Assembly: GCF_024139115.2 (NCBI RefSeq)
Contig: NC_085140.1
Span: 316,513,259 to 316,577,258 of the forward strand
Origin: Armigeres subalbatus
Lineage: Eukaryota > Arthropoda > Insecta > Diptera > Culicidae
Length of the DNA: 64,000 nt
Direction of reading: 5' to 3'
In this document: piece after piece, positions 10,283-20,936 of the stretch
How positions within the stretch are numbered: the first letter of the stretch is position 1
Layout: the number at the start of each line of letters is the position of its first letter
Notes under the pieces: model-generated
What the model was told of the DNA's origin: nothing
Databases searched by the model: none
What the model saw: the letters and a program-made list of their open reading frames with translations, nothing else
Translations under genes and position numbers: made by a program

Positions 10283-10591
10283 CACATTTCATATTCAGCA
10301 TATTCAAATAGAAGAGGGAGGCATTCGGGGAATTTGCATTCGGGGAATTGGTTTTCGGGGAATTATCGTACAATCAGCTACTTATTAAGTACAATTTAGT
10401 CGAAAAACGGCAGCATTTTCTCAAAATATAATCCAGATCTACAATTCCGATTGGAAGCGATTTGGTGAATATTTTTCTTTCTTTAAAATCAAACTCCTAT
10501 CCTGTACTGTTACATTCGAAGAAATTTTAAATTCGGGGAATTGTTTTTCGGGGAAATTACATTCGGGGAATTGTCGTACAATCCTTTTATC

Positions 10592-11159
10592 AGTTGGGTT
10601 TTGCAAAATGTTATTCCTTATGGCTCAAGAAAAACAGCTTTCTGAATGATTCACCACTGCACCGGCGGCGTATCGTCTGTCTCTTTCCGTCCTTCGAGAA
10701 AATGTGATTGTGTTAGTGCAACACCGGGCAATATCACAAACACTCATTCAAAAAATACGGATTTATGTAGTGGTGTGCTGCCAACATTCCCCCTCAATGT
10801 CTCAAATCATTGGAGAGAGGTACTGAGAAGCAAAAATTTCAGTTGTACAATAGTTCAGTATTTAGAGCTTAATTCAAATTTAGAAAATAGTAGGTTCACC
10901 AAATTTTCTAGGAACATTCCTTGATAAATTCCAAGGAGATTGTCAGCGGGGATAAGCGAAATTCCTTCCCAATTCCGAGTTATAGACATTTTAATCCGAA
11001 AACAGCGCTCTACCGCGATGAAGCTTTCCTCAGACCTTGAAAAATTATAAGGAAAAAAAATTCTTTCCACAAAATTTTAGGAATAATTCATGCAGGATTT
11101 TTTATGGTTTTACTAAAAAGAAAAGGAAGTTCCGATGGATTATATTAATGAATTTGCCA
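10592..11159. other. no feature recognised
   Basis: Unique-looking sequence between the 2.7-kb element and a block of degenerate minisatellite. No open frame or RNA gene could be supported. Confidence 0.4.
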
Positions 11160-11480
11160 AGGCCTGCCCAGAGGATTTTCCGAAGGAATCCCAGGAAAAA
11201 TGTCAAAAAGTATTAGTGGCGTAATATTCTAAATTATCTTTTCATGAAGTGGAAAGAATTTCTAAAGAATGTTCAGAAGAAATTTTCGAAGAAATTCCTG
11301 GAGAAATTTCAGAATGAATATTTGAAGATATTTCCAAAAGAAAGCCTAAAAGATTTTCGGATAGATTTCGCAAATTGCGAAAGAAATTGCTAATGATATT
11401 TCCGAAGTAATTCTTTCAGGAATTTACGATGTATTTTCAAATGCTTCGGAAGTTTCTTCAAAGTTATTCAAAATTGTAGG
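11160..11480. repeat. degenerate GGAATTCC-type minisatellite
   Basis: Units such as GAAGAAATTTTCGAAGAAATT and TTTCCGAAGTAATTC recur at about 20-24 bp, as in 1937-5190. Confidence 0.5.
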
Positions 11481-13260
11481 AATTTTTTTTTTTACAACAA
11501 ATTTGGCGTATATAATTAAATTTCAGGGAAATATTCGATTTGGTGGGTCACGTGCCCCAGCTTAAATCCGCCAGTGTATAGTAGACATATTATAGACCAA
11601 GAAAAGTGCTTTAGTGATTCATCAAGCTATGTTTAGACATTTCTAATTATGAAATGTACTATTGAACTAACTCAATTCATTAATCTTTGAGCTAGCTGCG
11701 GATTTAATTATCCAATATCTACAAATCTCGTAAATCAATTGTACACCATTTATCTCCAATTAGCCACCTACAATCTAATCCTACAATCGACAATTCTATC
11801 ACCCAGCGTATCATCACTGCCAATTAGATTCCTACACTTTTGACTCACGCCGCTAGTCCAATTATCCGTATCTGGCGGGGGCCAACCCATGGAAAGGAAA
11901 GTGTCCAATTACGATTCCCAACAACAAACGGCAGCCGACCCACAACCGTCACGTCGCTCATCGACCAAATCGCTGTACCCCGTTCCACGGTTGAGAGGTG
12001 TGAGGCATGCGTGATGACAGAAAATAACAGCTCTCAATTTAGTGCTTGACACGTTCCGAGGCGATTCCGGAGCGTGTTTTTACAATGGCCAGTAACAATA
12101 CCGGGACCAGCAGTAGCGCGGCAGCATCATCATCATCATCTGCGACGACGATTCCCCGGAAGAGATTCGATGAAAGCGAAAGGTTTAGGAGTTTCGACGA
12201 ACATCATCGGCACGAAATGGCAAACCGTGCTGGTGATAATTGCGCCACATCAAGACCCGACCGACCCGCCACTACTGATTGGCGGCAACTGCTAGTTGTT
12301 GCTGTCCTCCTACCCTATCCCGACGGGCGATCTCGATCTCGGTGAATGGATCAGTGTAGCGCCGCAGCACCGCGGTTTTGTTAAGGTATTTTGAGCCTCT
12401 GGTCACGAAACAAAGCCAAAACAGCGGGATCGATGAAAAATTAGCTGCAGATTGGAATAGTCTCGACGGCGTTGCGCAGTGGCGGGTTTCAAATCATAAG
12501 CCGGACAAAACCTGGACGCGGTGATTCTGACACGGTATCACGGTAGAAAAATTGAATGACTCGGCCTCTGCGTGTCGTCATTCAATATGACGATTACGGC
12601 AACTACGTCAACGACACGGCCACGAAGATCATGTTTCAAGATTGGCGCGATTGTAACTAATCCCCAATTCCGCCAAATCGCTGGAAGCCAATAGTTGAAG
12701 CATAATTTTGAAAAGTGTTGAAATTAATCCCACCGGACAGGGAGCCGACAAACGATTCGATAGAAAACGCAAAGACCAAGCGTCCAAACTTTCCAGACTG
12801 GGTGTGAAAATGTTTTGTTCGCCACCAATTTGATCCATCGCCACCGTATCGCGTTTGTCGAACCGATTAGAAAAAATTACCCGGTTCCCGTCTTCTATTA
12901 TTCATTTTCAACAAACGGTTTGAGCGAAGCTTTCGATGGAACACGCTGCATAACACTGATACAAATAATAACCCAGGTGTACTGCTACAACTTGTTGATG
13001 ATGGCAGCGAGTCATGCAATTCCGGCGGCAGCCCTCGAGTTGGGGACGGATCCTTACCAGACCTGGCAGGCAGCGAAGCAGAAGGGAGCGACCATGGGGG
13101 GTGGTAAAGCTGTGGAGTGGGCTTCAACCGTCCATCATTCAACGGCACATCGAAAAGCTGAACCCATTTTTCCTCTCTCTACAAACGACGCGACGGCGAT
13201 ACGCTGTCTGATCGAGGAAAAATTGTTTCCTTTTTCCTGTCGGCAAGTCGTGTACAATAT
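11481..13260. other. unique, relatively GC-rich segment; possible but unproven exon
   Basis: From about 11840 the base composition rises and low-complexity CAT/AGC runs appear. An ATG at 12085 in a fair context (ACAATGG) opens a frame reading a serine/alanine-rich start followed by a charged stretch, running to 12345. No domain was recognised. A GT at about 12232 could be a splice donor, but nothing else supports a gene. I list it as the best place in the window to look for a host exon, not as a gene. Confidence 0.2.
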
Positions 13261-13764
13261 GGGGCCTTTCGTGGCGCAGTGGTAGAATACGCAGCAGCAA
13301 TGCAAAACATGCTGAAATTTTTCTAACTAGATTTAAAATGGGAAGATCTTAGTTCTGGAAACTCGTAGTTCATAATCGTAGAATTAATCCAAGACCATTT
13401 TTAAACTGTGAGATGGCAATGATTCATTTGGGGGATGCAGTTTCAGTAATGGGAGACCGGAAGTTGTGCATAATGCAAAAATCTATTATTCATCCTCCGG
13501 CAGTACAGGTGGTTTGGGTGGCTGGGTGATAATATTTTTAAAAGCCTGGCTGTTACTCGTACTACGTACGGAATAGATTTGGATGCAAAAATTGGAACTG
13601 TTGCAACTCTATCGCGCTTGACATGAAAACGGAACTGTATTTTTTATTGCACTTTACTTTGAGTGACAGAATTAGGATTCACCTGAAGGTAGAGGCAAAA
13701 AAGTAGAACAAATTTCTATTGTTAGGTAATATTTCCTTCAAACCATCTGTCTCATGCAAAATAA
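13261..13764. other. no feature recognised; A-box-like fragment at its start
   Basis: TGGCGCAGTGGTAGA near 13272 resembles a tRNA or SINE A box, but no B box follows at a proper distance. The rest is AT-rich without recognised structure. Confidence 0.35.
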
Positions 13765-13920
13765 GACTAATCCACCTAGCGATGAAGGTGCCTTTCTCGA
13801 ACATTTTGAAATGTATGTAATAAGAAAAACACATAAAAGAAGTCAAAATCGCACTTTATGGAGCTAGATTCAAATATTTCCATCAATCCTCATTTATTTG
13901 CGTTCAGTTGAATGCATTGC
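13765..13920 (+). repeat. dispersed repeat, copy A
   Basis: CTAATCCACCTAGCGATG followed by a ~150-bp tail is found again, inverted, at about 61895-62060 and, more diverged, at about 32040-32135. Shared words include AATCCACCTAG, TGCCTTT, AAACACATAA and TTTATTTGC. Probably a MITE or LINE fragment family; class not determined. Confidence 0.55.
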
Positions 13921-14248
13921 AGCAGTTTTTGAAAAAATCGATTTCGGAAGGTTGGTACTCGGATTCTGATGGCTTTTCCGCAAACGTGACCTTTAAGTGG
14001 TCGTGTTGTGTAGCGGTTCTGGATTCTTTTTCGCAAATTTCATATCAATTTGTCCATTTCGAAACATGTGCTGTGTATATGCACAGCCAAGATATTTAAC
14101 AAAAAAAAAAGATTTTCGTACGGCCGAGTTGCCGAATACATAATATGCAATTAACTATAGTTTGTTGTTCAGCCATAATGTTTAAATTTCCATATGCTTC
14201 ATATTCTTGGTAAGAAAATTATTTTGAGCTTTTTAGTGGAATGTTTTC

Positions 14249-14320
14249 ACCTGTCATAAGACGAGTTTATACAATCCCATTGAATTCCATGGGATTGTAT
14301 AAACTCGTCTTATGACAGGT
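14249..14320. repeat. 72-bp perfect palindrome (32-bp arms, 8-bp loop)
   Basis: Left arm 14249-14280 (starts ACCTGTCATAAGACGAG) is exactly inverted at 14289-14320; loop TGAATTCC. The word TCATATTCTTGGT occurs at 14199-14211 and again at 14320-14332, so the palindrome plus 37 bp of neighbour sequence is flanked by a 13-bp direct repeat and may be one insertion. Confidence 0.85.
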
Positions 14321-14333
14321 CATATTCTTGGTC

Positions 14334-14357
14334 CAAGATGAATACATGTATTCATCT
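14334..14357. repeat. 24-bp palindrome resembling fused MITE ends
   Basis: AAGATGAATACA is followed immediately by TGTATTCATCTT. The same 12-mer is the terminal inverted repeat of the MITE copies at 49050-49229 and 50494-50671, so this may be a copy reduced to its two ends. Flanking CCAAG is also shared with those termini. Confidence 0.6.
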
Positions 14358-14402
14358 TGTCTTGGTCTTTAGATTGCAAGAAATCTTTTTCATGCGCTAA
14401 TC

Positions 14403-14800
14403 CAGCGGTTTTCAACCAGGGGTACATGTACCCCTTGAGGTACCTTTGATGGTCCCAGGGGATACCTCGGACAAAAATCCGTAATGGCGTACGTATTACA
14501 ATTCCAATCAAAACTCATTTATAAAGTTTTGCTACTTGTGTATTTTATTATTTCATTACTTTGTCTTAATCTTGTAAATACTATAAAAAATCAAAGTCAA
14601 TTGAATCCTGCCTTCAACAACCAGCACAGAGTATGAAGGGCTGCAGAACAAAAGATCAAAAGGACAAAACTTCGAATTAACAAATGTAAAATAAAACTCA
14701 GGCATTTTTTTTTTTCGAATAGCTCGGTTGCCACGTTGGAAGAGCATGGGAAGCATCTTTCTACGTTTCTCTGAAGCCATTTTCCAAGTAGCTCGGAAGC
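14403..14800. mobile_element. possible hAT-like terminus and internal remnant
   Basis: CAGCGGTTTTCAACCAGGGG followed by TACATGTACCCCTTGAGG resembles the ends of ZBED-type hAT elements, which I recall as starting with a CAGNGGTTCTCAAC word. No inverted partner end or TSD was found in the window, and the open frames downstream on the minus strand (14556-14806) were not recognised. Low-confidence call. Confidence 0.25.
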
Positions 14801-14984
14801 ATTCACAGATAAAAATATGTTATGGGTTTTAATGTATTTTCATGTACATATTTGGAGCGTAACAATCAATCGATCTTACTGTTCTTTTAGATCGAAATAT
14901 ATTTAAAGTGTTCTTGCTTGTAAAATTCTATCAAAATTTTACACCTCGTCGAATTTTCAAATCTATTTGCTATGTTCTTCCAAG

Positions 14985-16954
14985 CAGCTCAGAAGCTTCC
15001 TTTCAAAATACTCGGAAGCCTCCTTTCAAGAGGCTCGGAAGCCTCCTTTCAAGAGGCTCGGAAGCCTCCTTTCAAGAGGCTCGGAAACCGCCTTTCAAGA
15101 GGCTCGGACGCCTCCTTTCAAGAGGCTCGGACGCCTCCTTTCAAGAAGCTCGGACGCCTCCTTTCAAGAGGCTCGGAAGCCTCCTTTCAAGAGGCTCGGA
15201 AGCCTCCTTTCAAGAGACTCGGATGCCTCCTTTCAAGAGACTCGGATGCCTCCTTTCAAGAGGATCGGAAGCCTCCTTTCAAGAGGCTCGGAAGCCTTCT
15301 TTCAAGAGCCCCGGAAGCCTCCTTTCAAGAGACCCGGAAGTCTCCTTTCAAAAGGCCCGGAAGCTTCTTTTCAAGAGGCCCGGAAGCTTCCTTTCAAGAG
15401 GCCCGGAAGCCTCCTTTCAAGAGACCCAAAAGTCTCCTTTCAAGAGGCCCGGAAGCTTCCTCTCAAGAGGCCCGGAAGTCTTCTTTCAAGAGGCCCGGAA
15501 GCCTCCTTTCAAGAGGCCCGGAAGCCTATTTTCAAGATGCCCGGAAGCCTCCTTTCAAGAGGCCCGGAAACCTCCTTTCAAGAGCCCCGAAGCCTCCTTT
15601 AAAGAGCCCCGGAAGTCTTCTTTCAAGAGGCTCGGAAGCCTCCTTTCAAGAGGCCCGGAAGTCTCCTTTCAAGAGGCCCGGAAGCCTCCTTTCAAGAGGC
15701 CCGGAAGCCTCCTTTCAAGAGGCCCGGAAGCCTCGTTTCAAGAGGCCTCAAGCCTCGTTTCAAGAGGCCTCAGAAGCCTCGTTTCAAGAGGCTCAGAAGC
15801 CTCCTTTCAAGAGGCTCAGAAGCCTCCTTTCAAGAGGCCTGGAAGCCTCCTTTCAAGAGGCTCAAGCCTCCTTTCAAGAGGCCTGGAAGCCTCCTTTCAA
15901 GAGGCTCGAAGCCTCCTTTCAAGAGGCCTGGAAGCCTCCTTTCAAGAGGCCTCAGAGCCTCCTTTCAAGAGGCCTCGGAAGCCTCCTTTCAAGAGGCCTC
16001 AGAAGCCTCCTTTCAAGAGGCTCAGAAGCCTCCTTTCAAGAGGCCCGAAGCCTCCTTTCAAGAGGCCCAGAAGCCTCGTTTCAAGAGGCCTCAAGCCTCG
16101 TTTCAAGAGGCCTCAGGCCTCGTTTCAAGAGGCTCAAGCCTCCTTTCAAGAGGCCTGGAAGCCTCCTTCAAGAGGCTCAAGCCTCCTTTCAAGAGGCTCA
16201 GAAGCCTCCTTTCAAGAGGCCCGGAAGCCTCCTTTCAAGAGGCTCAGAAGCCTCCTTTCAAGAGGCCTCGAAGCCTCCTTTCAAGAGGCTCAAGCCTCCT
16301 TTCAAGAGGCTCAAGCCTCCTTTCAAGAGGCTGGGAAGCCTCCTTTCAAGAGGCTCGGAAGCCTCCTTTCAAGAGCTTCAGAAGCCTCATTTCTAGATGC
16401 TCAGGCTTACTTTCAAGAGGCTCAGAAGCCTCCTTTCAAGAGGCCTCAAGCCTCCTTTCAAGAGGCTCAAGCCTCCTTTCAAGAGGCTCAGGAAGCCTCC
16501 TTTCAAGAGGCTCAGAAGCCTCCTTTCAAGAAGCCCAAGCCTCCTTTCAAGAGCCCCTGAAGTCTCCTTTCAAGAGGCTCAGGCCTCCTTTAAGAGGCCG
16601 GAAGTCTCCTTTCAAGAGGCTCGGAAGCCTCCTTTTAAGAGGCCCGGAAGTCTCCTTTCAAGAGGCCCGGAAGCCTCCTTTCAAGAGGCCAGGAAGCCTT
16701 TTTTCAAGAGGCCCGGAAGCCTCGTTTCAAGAGGCCCGGAAGCCTCGTTTCAATAGGCCCGGAAGCCTCGTTTCAAGAGGCCCGGAAGCCTCCTTTCAAG
16801 AGGCCCGGAAGCCTCCTTTCAAGAGGCCCGGAAGCCTCCTTTCAAAAGGCCCGGAAATCTCCTTTCAAGAGGCCCGGAAGCCTCCTTTCAAGAGGCCCTG
16901 AATCCTCCTTTTAAGAGGCTCGGAAGCCTCCTTTCAAGAGGCCCAGAAGCCTCC
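14985..16954. repeat. 23-bp satellite, left block
   Basis: GAAGCCTCCTTTCAAGAGGC plus TCG or CCG forms a 23-bp unit, roughly 85 units. Variants are zoned: TCG-type at about 14990-15300, CCG-type at 15300-15730, shortened 20-22 bp TCA-type units at 15735-16560, then CCG-type again. Since 23 is not a multiple of 3, three units (69 bp) encode one 23-residue peptide repeat, and none of the three plus frames meets a stop for long stretches. The 550-codon frame at 14908-16560 is therefore an artefact of the array. Confidence 0.9.
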
Positions 16955-17694
16955 CCAAGCAGCAAACGCAACATCTTTCTAAAAGCAACTTGTTGCTAAT
17001 CAGTTTCATTAAAGTCATTGGAAAAACATCAAAACACGAAAAATGTGCATCAAGATGTTAAAAACGTTCGAATTGTGATCAATGTTTCATTAAAATTGCA
17101 ATGCAGTACGTGTTTGACATTTGGAAACAAACAAACAAAGAATACTGCACTTTATGTTGCAAACACGAAACAAAATCATTAAGTTGCATATTTTTTACCA
17201 TGTAACTTCAATGCGTCTTTCAAAATTTAATTGTTTGTTTAAATTAAGTTGCAGGTAAGTTGAATGTGTCTTCATGTTTATTTTAGCATCGTTCAACGTT
17301 TTGACAACTCACATTTTTTCCAGTGATGGAGCAATCAAGTAACAGGAAACCCGAAAACAAAACTTCATAATCGTATGGTTTTTATTGTGAATCAACATGC
17401 AGTCCCTTCGAAGTGTTGAATGATGCTGTGGTAGAGTGAAGAGAGTGCTATCAATCACAAGCTCCATAAATCGAATCCAGTTTTGTATTTTTATTTTATT
17501 TTTTTCCGCTTGTAGTATTTTTCGGCATTATTGCAATTTTACTGCAATCGAAGGATGTTTCCGTAGGCTCCACCTTTTGCGCTTTTTAGATTGCAAGAGA
17601 ATTATATTTTTTGGCACACACGCAAAGATTGTTTCTTTTCGAGTAGTTGCAATACAGTGAAGCGTCCAGTAGTGAAGCAATTTGTGCTGCTTGG
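16955..17694. mobile_element. 740-bp TIR insertion splitting the 23-bp satellite
   Basis: The block starts CCAAGCAGCA and ends TGCTGCTTGG, a 10-bp inverted repeat. Satellite unit sequence breaks off after GCCTCC on the left and resumes with TCCTTTTGAGAGG on the right, giving TCC as a 3-bp duplication. Removing the block and one TCC restores a unit. A 3-bp TSD would fit a PIF/Harbinger-type element, but TCC is not the usual TWA target, so this is tentative. The interior is AT-rich; its longest frame (17436-17660) is not recognised. Confidence 0.65.
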
Positions 17695-18550
17695 TCCTTT
17701 TGAGAGGCTCGGAAGCCTCTTTTCAAGAGGCCCGGAAGTCTCCTTTCAAGAGGCCCGGAAGCCTCCTTTCAAGAGGCCCGGAAGCCTCCTTTCAAGAGGC
17801 CCGGAAGCCTCCTTTCAAGAGGCCCGGAAGCCTCCTTTCAAGAGGCCCGGAAGCCTCCTTTCAAGAGGCCCCGAACCCTTCTTTCAAGAGGCCCGGAAGC
17901 CTCCTTTCAAGAGGCCCGGAAGCCTCCTTTCAAGAGGCCCGGAAGCCTCCTTTCAAGAGGCCCGGAAGCCTCCTTTCAAGAGGCCCGGAAGCCTTCTTTC
18001 AAGAGGCCCAGAAGCCTTCTTTCAAGAGGCCTTGGAAGCCTCCTTCCAACAGGCCCTGAAGCCCCCTTTCAAAAGGCCCCGGAAGCCCCCTTTCAAGCGG
18101 CCCGGAAGCCTCCTTTCAAGAGCCCCGAAGCCTCCTTTCAAGAGCCCCGGAAGTCTCCTTTCAAGAGGTCAGGAAGCCTCCTTTCAAGAGGCACGGAAGC
18201 CTCCTTTCAAGAGGCACGGAAGCCTCCTTTCAAGAGGCACGGAAGCCTCCTTTCAAGAGGCCCGGAAGGCTCCTTTCAAGGGGCTCGGAAGCCTCCTTTC
18301 AAGAGCCCCGGAAGTCTCCTTTTAAGAGGCCCGGAAGCCTCCTTTCAAGAGGCCCGGAAGCCTCCTTTCAAGAGGCCCGGAAGCCTCCTTTCAAGAGGCC
18401 CGGAAGCCTCCTTTCAAGAGGCCCGGAAGCCTCCTTTCAAGAGGCCCGGAAGCCTCCTTTCAAGAGGCCCGGAAGCCTCCTTTCAAGAGGCCCCGAACCC
18501 TCCTTTCAAGAGGCCCGGAAGCCTCCTTTCAAGAGGCCCGGAGGCCCTCT
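17695..18550. repeat. 23-bp satellite, right block
   Basis: Continuation of the left block, about 37 units, dominated by the GAAGCCTCCTTTCAAGAGGC-CCG variant, more homogeneous than the left block. It ends at about 18550 in unique sequence. All three plus frames read the same peptide repeats as before. Confidence 0.9.
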
Positions 18551-19471
18551 AATGCAAGGCTAGTTCATAACATAGTATGGTATCAATAATAGAATGAGGT
18601 ATTATTGTGTTAATTTCTCCTGCTCGGAAAGCCTATGTTTTTTTGCCTATTGAAGCCGTGTCCTCTTCAATTAAATATAACCAGGCACCAGAAATTTGTA
18701 AAAATGGTAAAATTCGATAGCTCGGATGATGTAATTTTAAAACCGTTTGTAGGACTAATTGCATGTAAATCGGTGTGAGCGATTCTTAGTTGACTCTCTA
18801 GAAACAAATTAGATTGTGAGTTAAAAGATAACGAGTTCTGCTCTTACCAGAACAGTTCGAAGTATCTTGTCACCCGATTCGACTAAACCCACTTTTCTAT
18901 GTACCAGAATCTCCTCATACGTGACCGTAAATAGGATTTTTTACCAATTTTTACGTAGTTCGAATTATCGTCAAACGAATAAATTTCATCGAGAATGAGT
19001 ATCTGTGGTTGAAGGGAAAGTTAACTGCGCTACTGAGCTAATTCCAAGCCTCATCAATATATTTCCTGCAATTTTGCAAGATCTGGTCAATCACAGAGCA
19101 GCAATTACAAACTGTTCGTTAATTTTATACTCAAGTTTAAAAAAAATCATATTGTTTTTTTAATTTAATAAAATAAAAAAGACAAGCCTTGCTAAAATAT
19201 CCTTTGAACTTGGAGTCATAAGAAAAAACGCAGTTCAACCGTCGCGTCGTTCAACACTATGGCAGACGAGACGAGACCATTCAAAAAAGCAGTTCAACCG
19301 TCGTTCCTAAAAATTAGCATATTGTGTGATACCAGCATTGCTCGATCCCGTCGATATGTCTTATGAAACAAGCCTCGAAAGACCCCAATTACATGGGCAC
19401 ATTACCGCAGCCCTCAAATTATTTGCGCTGCCCATGTAAGAAGCCACTGGCACTGGCAGGTACTCATTTGA
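18551..19471. other. no gene recognised; one LINE/SINE 3'-end remnant
   Basis: Mostly unique AT-rich DNA. At about 19068-19110, GATCTGGTCAATCACAGAG and AGCAATTACAAACTGTTCG match the 3' end shared by the insertion at 42167-44304 and the SINE at 62108-62739. AGTTCAACCGTCG occurs twice (19232 and 19292). Confidence 0.4.
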
Positions 19472-19553
19472 AGATATTTCACATCTTTTTTTGTTTGACT
19501 ATTATCGGCTCTTTCAGTCTTATAAAGCAGCTAAAACGTTATTGCATCTATTT

Positions 19554-19590
19554 TCCGACGTTTCGGTGTATATTTCACCTTCTTCAGGGA
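19554..19590 (-). ncRNA. hammerhead-ribozyme-like core in PLE (minus arm)
   Basis: The minus strand is identical to 22723-22759: TCC, CTGAAGA (19587-19581), GGTG/CACC stem II, GAAACGTC (19564-19557), GGA. It faces the plus-arm copy at the other end of the palindrome, so transcripts from either strand would carry one core. Confidence 0.65.
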
Positions 19591-19969
19591 TTTCTATGAT
19601 TTTGATGAAAATTAAAATTAGTTGTTAACAAATATTCTTGATAATTTTAGGCTTATTGTTGTGTTTAACTTACAGAGGCTACGTTTTGTTGTGTATGTGT
19701 GTGTCCTGTCTGACATAACGTTGTCAATTAACAATGGCGTCTCACTACGGCTAATTATGAATTTGGAAATACATTAATTACAACATTATTAATATTCAAA
19801 CTACACTCACTTCATACGTCTCATTATTTTTGCACTGCACTGTAGTTTTCGAAATATTTCTTGTGGTATTTGAGCTTTATCCCACCTACACTCGCGATAA
19901 AAGCTTCTCTGGATTTATCGCCCGCGCACTAGTGATGGCGTATCTATCTGTTTTACGGTATTTGTGAAG

Positions 19970-20933
19970 TTATTCTTCTTCTATTGTAGGTGGTTGTGTA
20001 CAATTTTGAGACAGTGTTTGTGATGTATCTTGCCTATTTTGTTTTGCTTTATTCGTTCTGTTTTTAATTGCATGGAGAATGCCTGCATAGATAGCACTCA
20101 ATCCTTCTGTATCTGTTCTTCTGTTTATGCTGTGGTCGTTGTTTACAATGTGACACATCTCTAATAGCAGTAGTTTGTATTGCTTGTTGTGCTGGTCTAT
20201 GATTTTAACGTTTGTTAGGTCAAAACGGTGGTTGTTTACTATACTATGTTCAAGTAGTGCTGTTTTTTGGCTCAGAAGTGTTATTTGTGGATCTGTAATG
20301 TTTGTGTTTGTTGCAGTGAGACGGTCTAGTGTATTGTAGTGTGTTTTGTGTCCGCTTATCCTTGTGCTTAACTTATTTGTCGTCATACCTATGTAGCAGG
20401 CTGGGCAGTTTTGCATGGAATGTTGTAAATGACATTTGTTTGTTGACCGGGAGGTGTCGGATCTTTGATGTTGCTGAATATTTGTCTTACTGTTTTTATG
20501 TTGTAGTTTGCGAGTTTGATATTCGTGTAGTCCTTTTCAGCAGCTTGTCGATTCTGCTCGATAGGCCCGGTATGTATGCCAGCGATCGGTAGGTATATTT
20601 CAACCGTTCCTCTTCTGTGACATTAGACTGTGTTTGATGACGTCGTTCATTCATGCGGTTTTCCAGTCGGTGCCGGAGGTTTGACGGATAGTGATTCAGC
20701 TTCAGATGATCGTCGATTATTTTGTGTTTCTCCGTATCTGATAAGCTTGTTGAAAGCTTGTTTACTCGACAGATGAAATTTTTGGCAACATTTAGCTTCA
20801 TACTCATAGGGTGGAATGAGTAGAAATCAAGGAATCTGCCGCTCGCAATTGGTTTTGAATACCATTCAGTTGTTACCCTTTGGTTTTGTTGTCTGATGAG
20901 TAGCATGTCCAAGTAGGGTAGTCTGTTATTCAA
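19970..20933 (-). pseudogene. PLE RT C-terminus and GIY-YIG domain (inverted copy)
   Basis: Minus-strand mirror of 21380-22400. The nuclease part (20416-19970) reads YIGMTTNKLSTR to KQNRQDTSQTLSQ and ends early at a TAA where the plus copy has TTA. The RT part (20933-20496) begins exactly where the plus copy's homology begins. Palm motifs are absent, so this copy is truncated further than its partner. Confidence 0.8.
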
Positions 20934-20936
20934 TAC

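Larger units (their letters stand above)
7884..10583. mobile_element. 2.7-kb non-autonomous TIR element with perfect 8-bp TSD
   Basis: Starts GATTGTACGACAATTCCCC at 7884 and ends with its exact inverse at 10565-10583 (19-bp TIR). CTTTTATC flanks both sides (7876-7883 and 10584-10591), a perfect 8-bp TSD. The ends are made of short modules of the form CCCCGAATGTAACATTT repeated many times. A near-duplicate left end begins at 8206 and an inverted near-duplicate right end stops at 10374. The sequence 8520-8635 recurs directly at 10389-10510. No transposase frame. The 8-bp TSD fits hAT-type (also P and Merlin-type) integration, but termini are not canonical, so the superfamily is open. Confidence 0.7.

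Noticed and set aside
13262..13330. tRNA gene or SINE head
   Set aside because: An A-box-like word is present but there is no B box at the proper distance and no cloverleaf.
14908..16560. 550-codon plus-strand open frame (and overlapping 474- and 211-codon frames)
   Set aside because: All three frames read the same 23-bp satellite in different phases; a stop-free unit explains their length.
17591..18325. 244-codon open frame
   Set aside because: Right block of the 23-bp satellite read in frame; no non-repeat domain.
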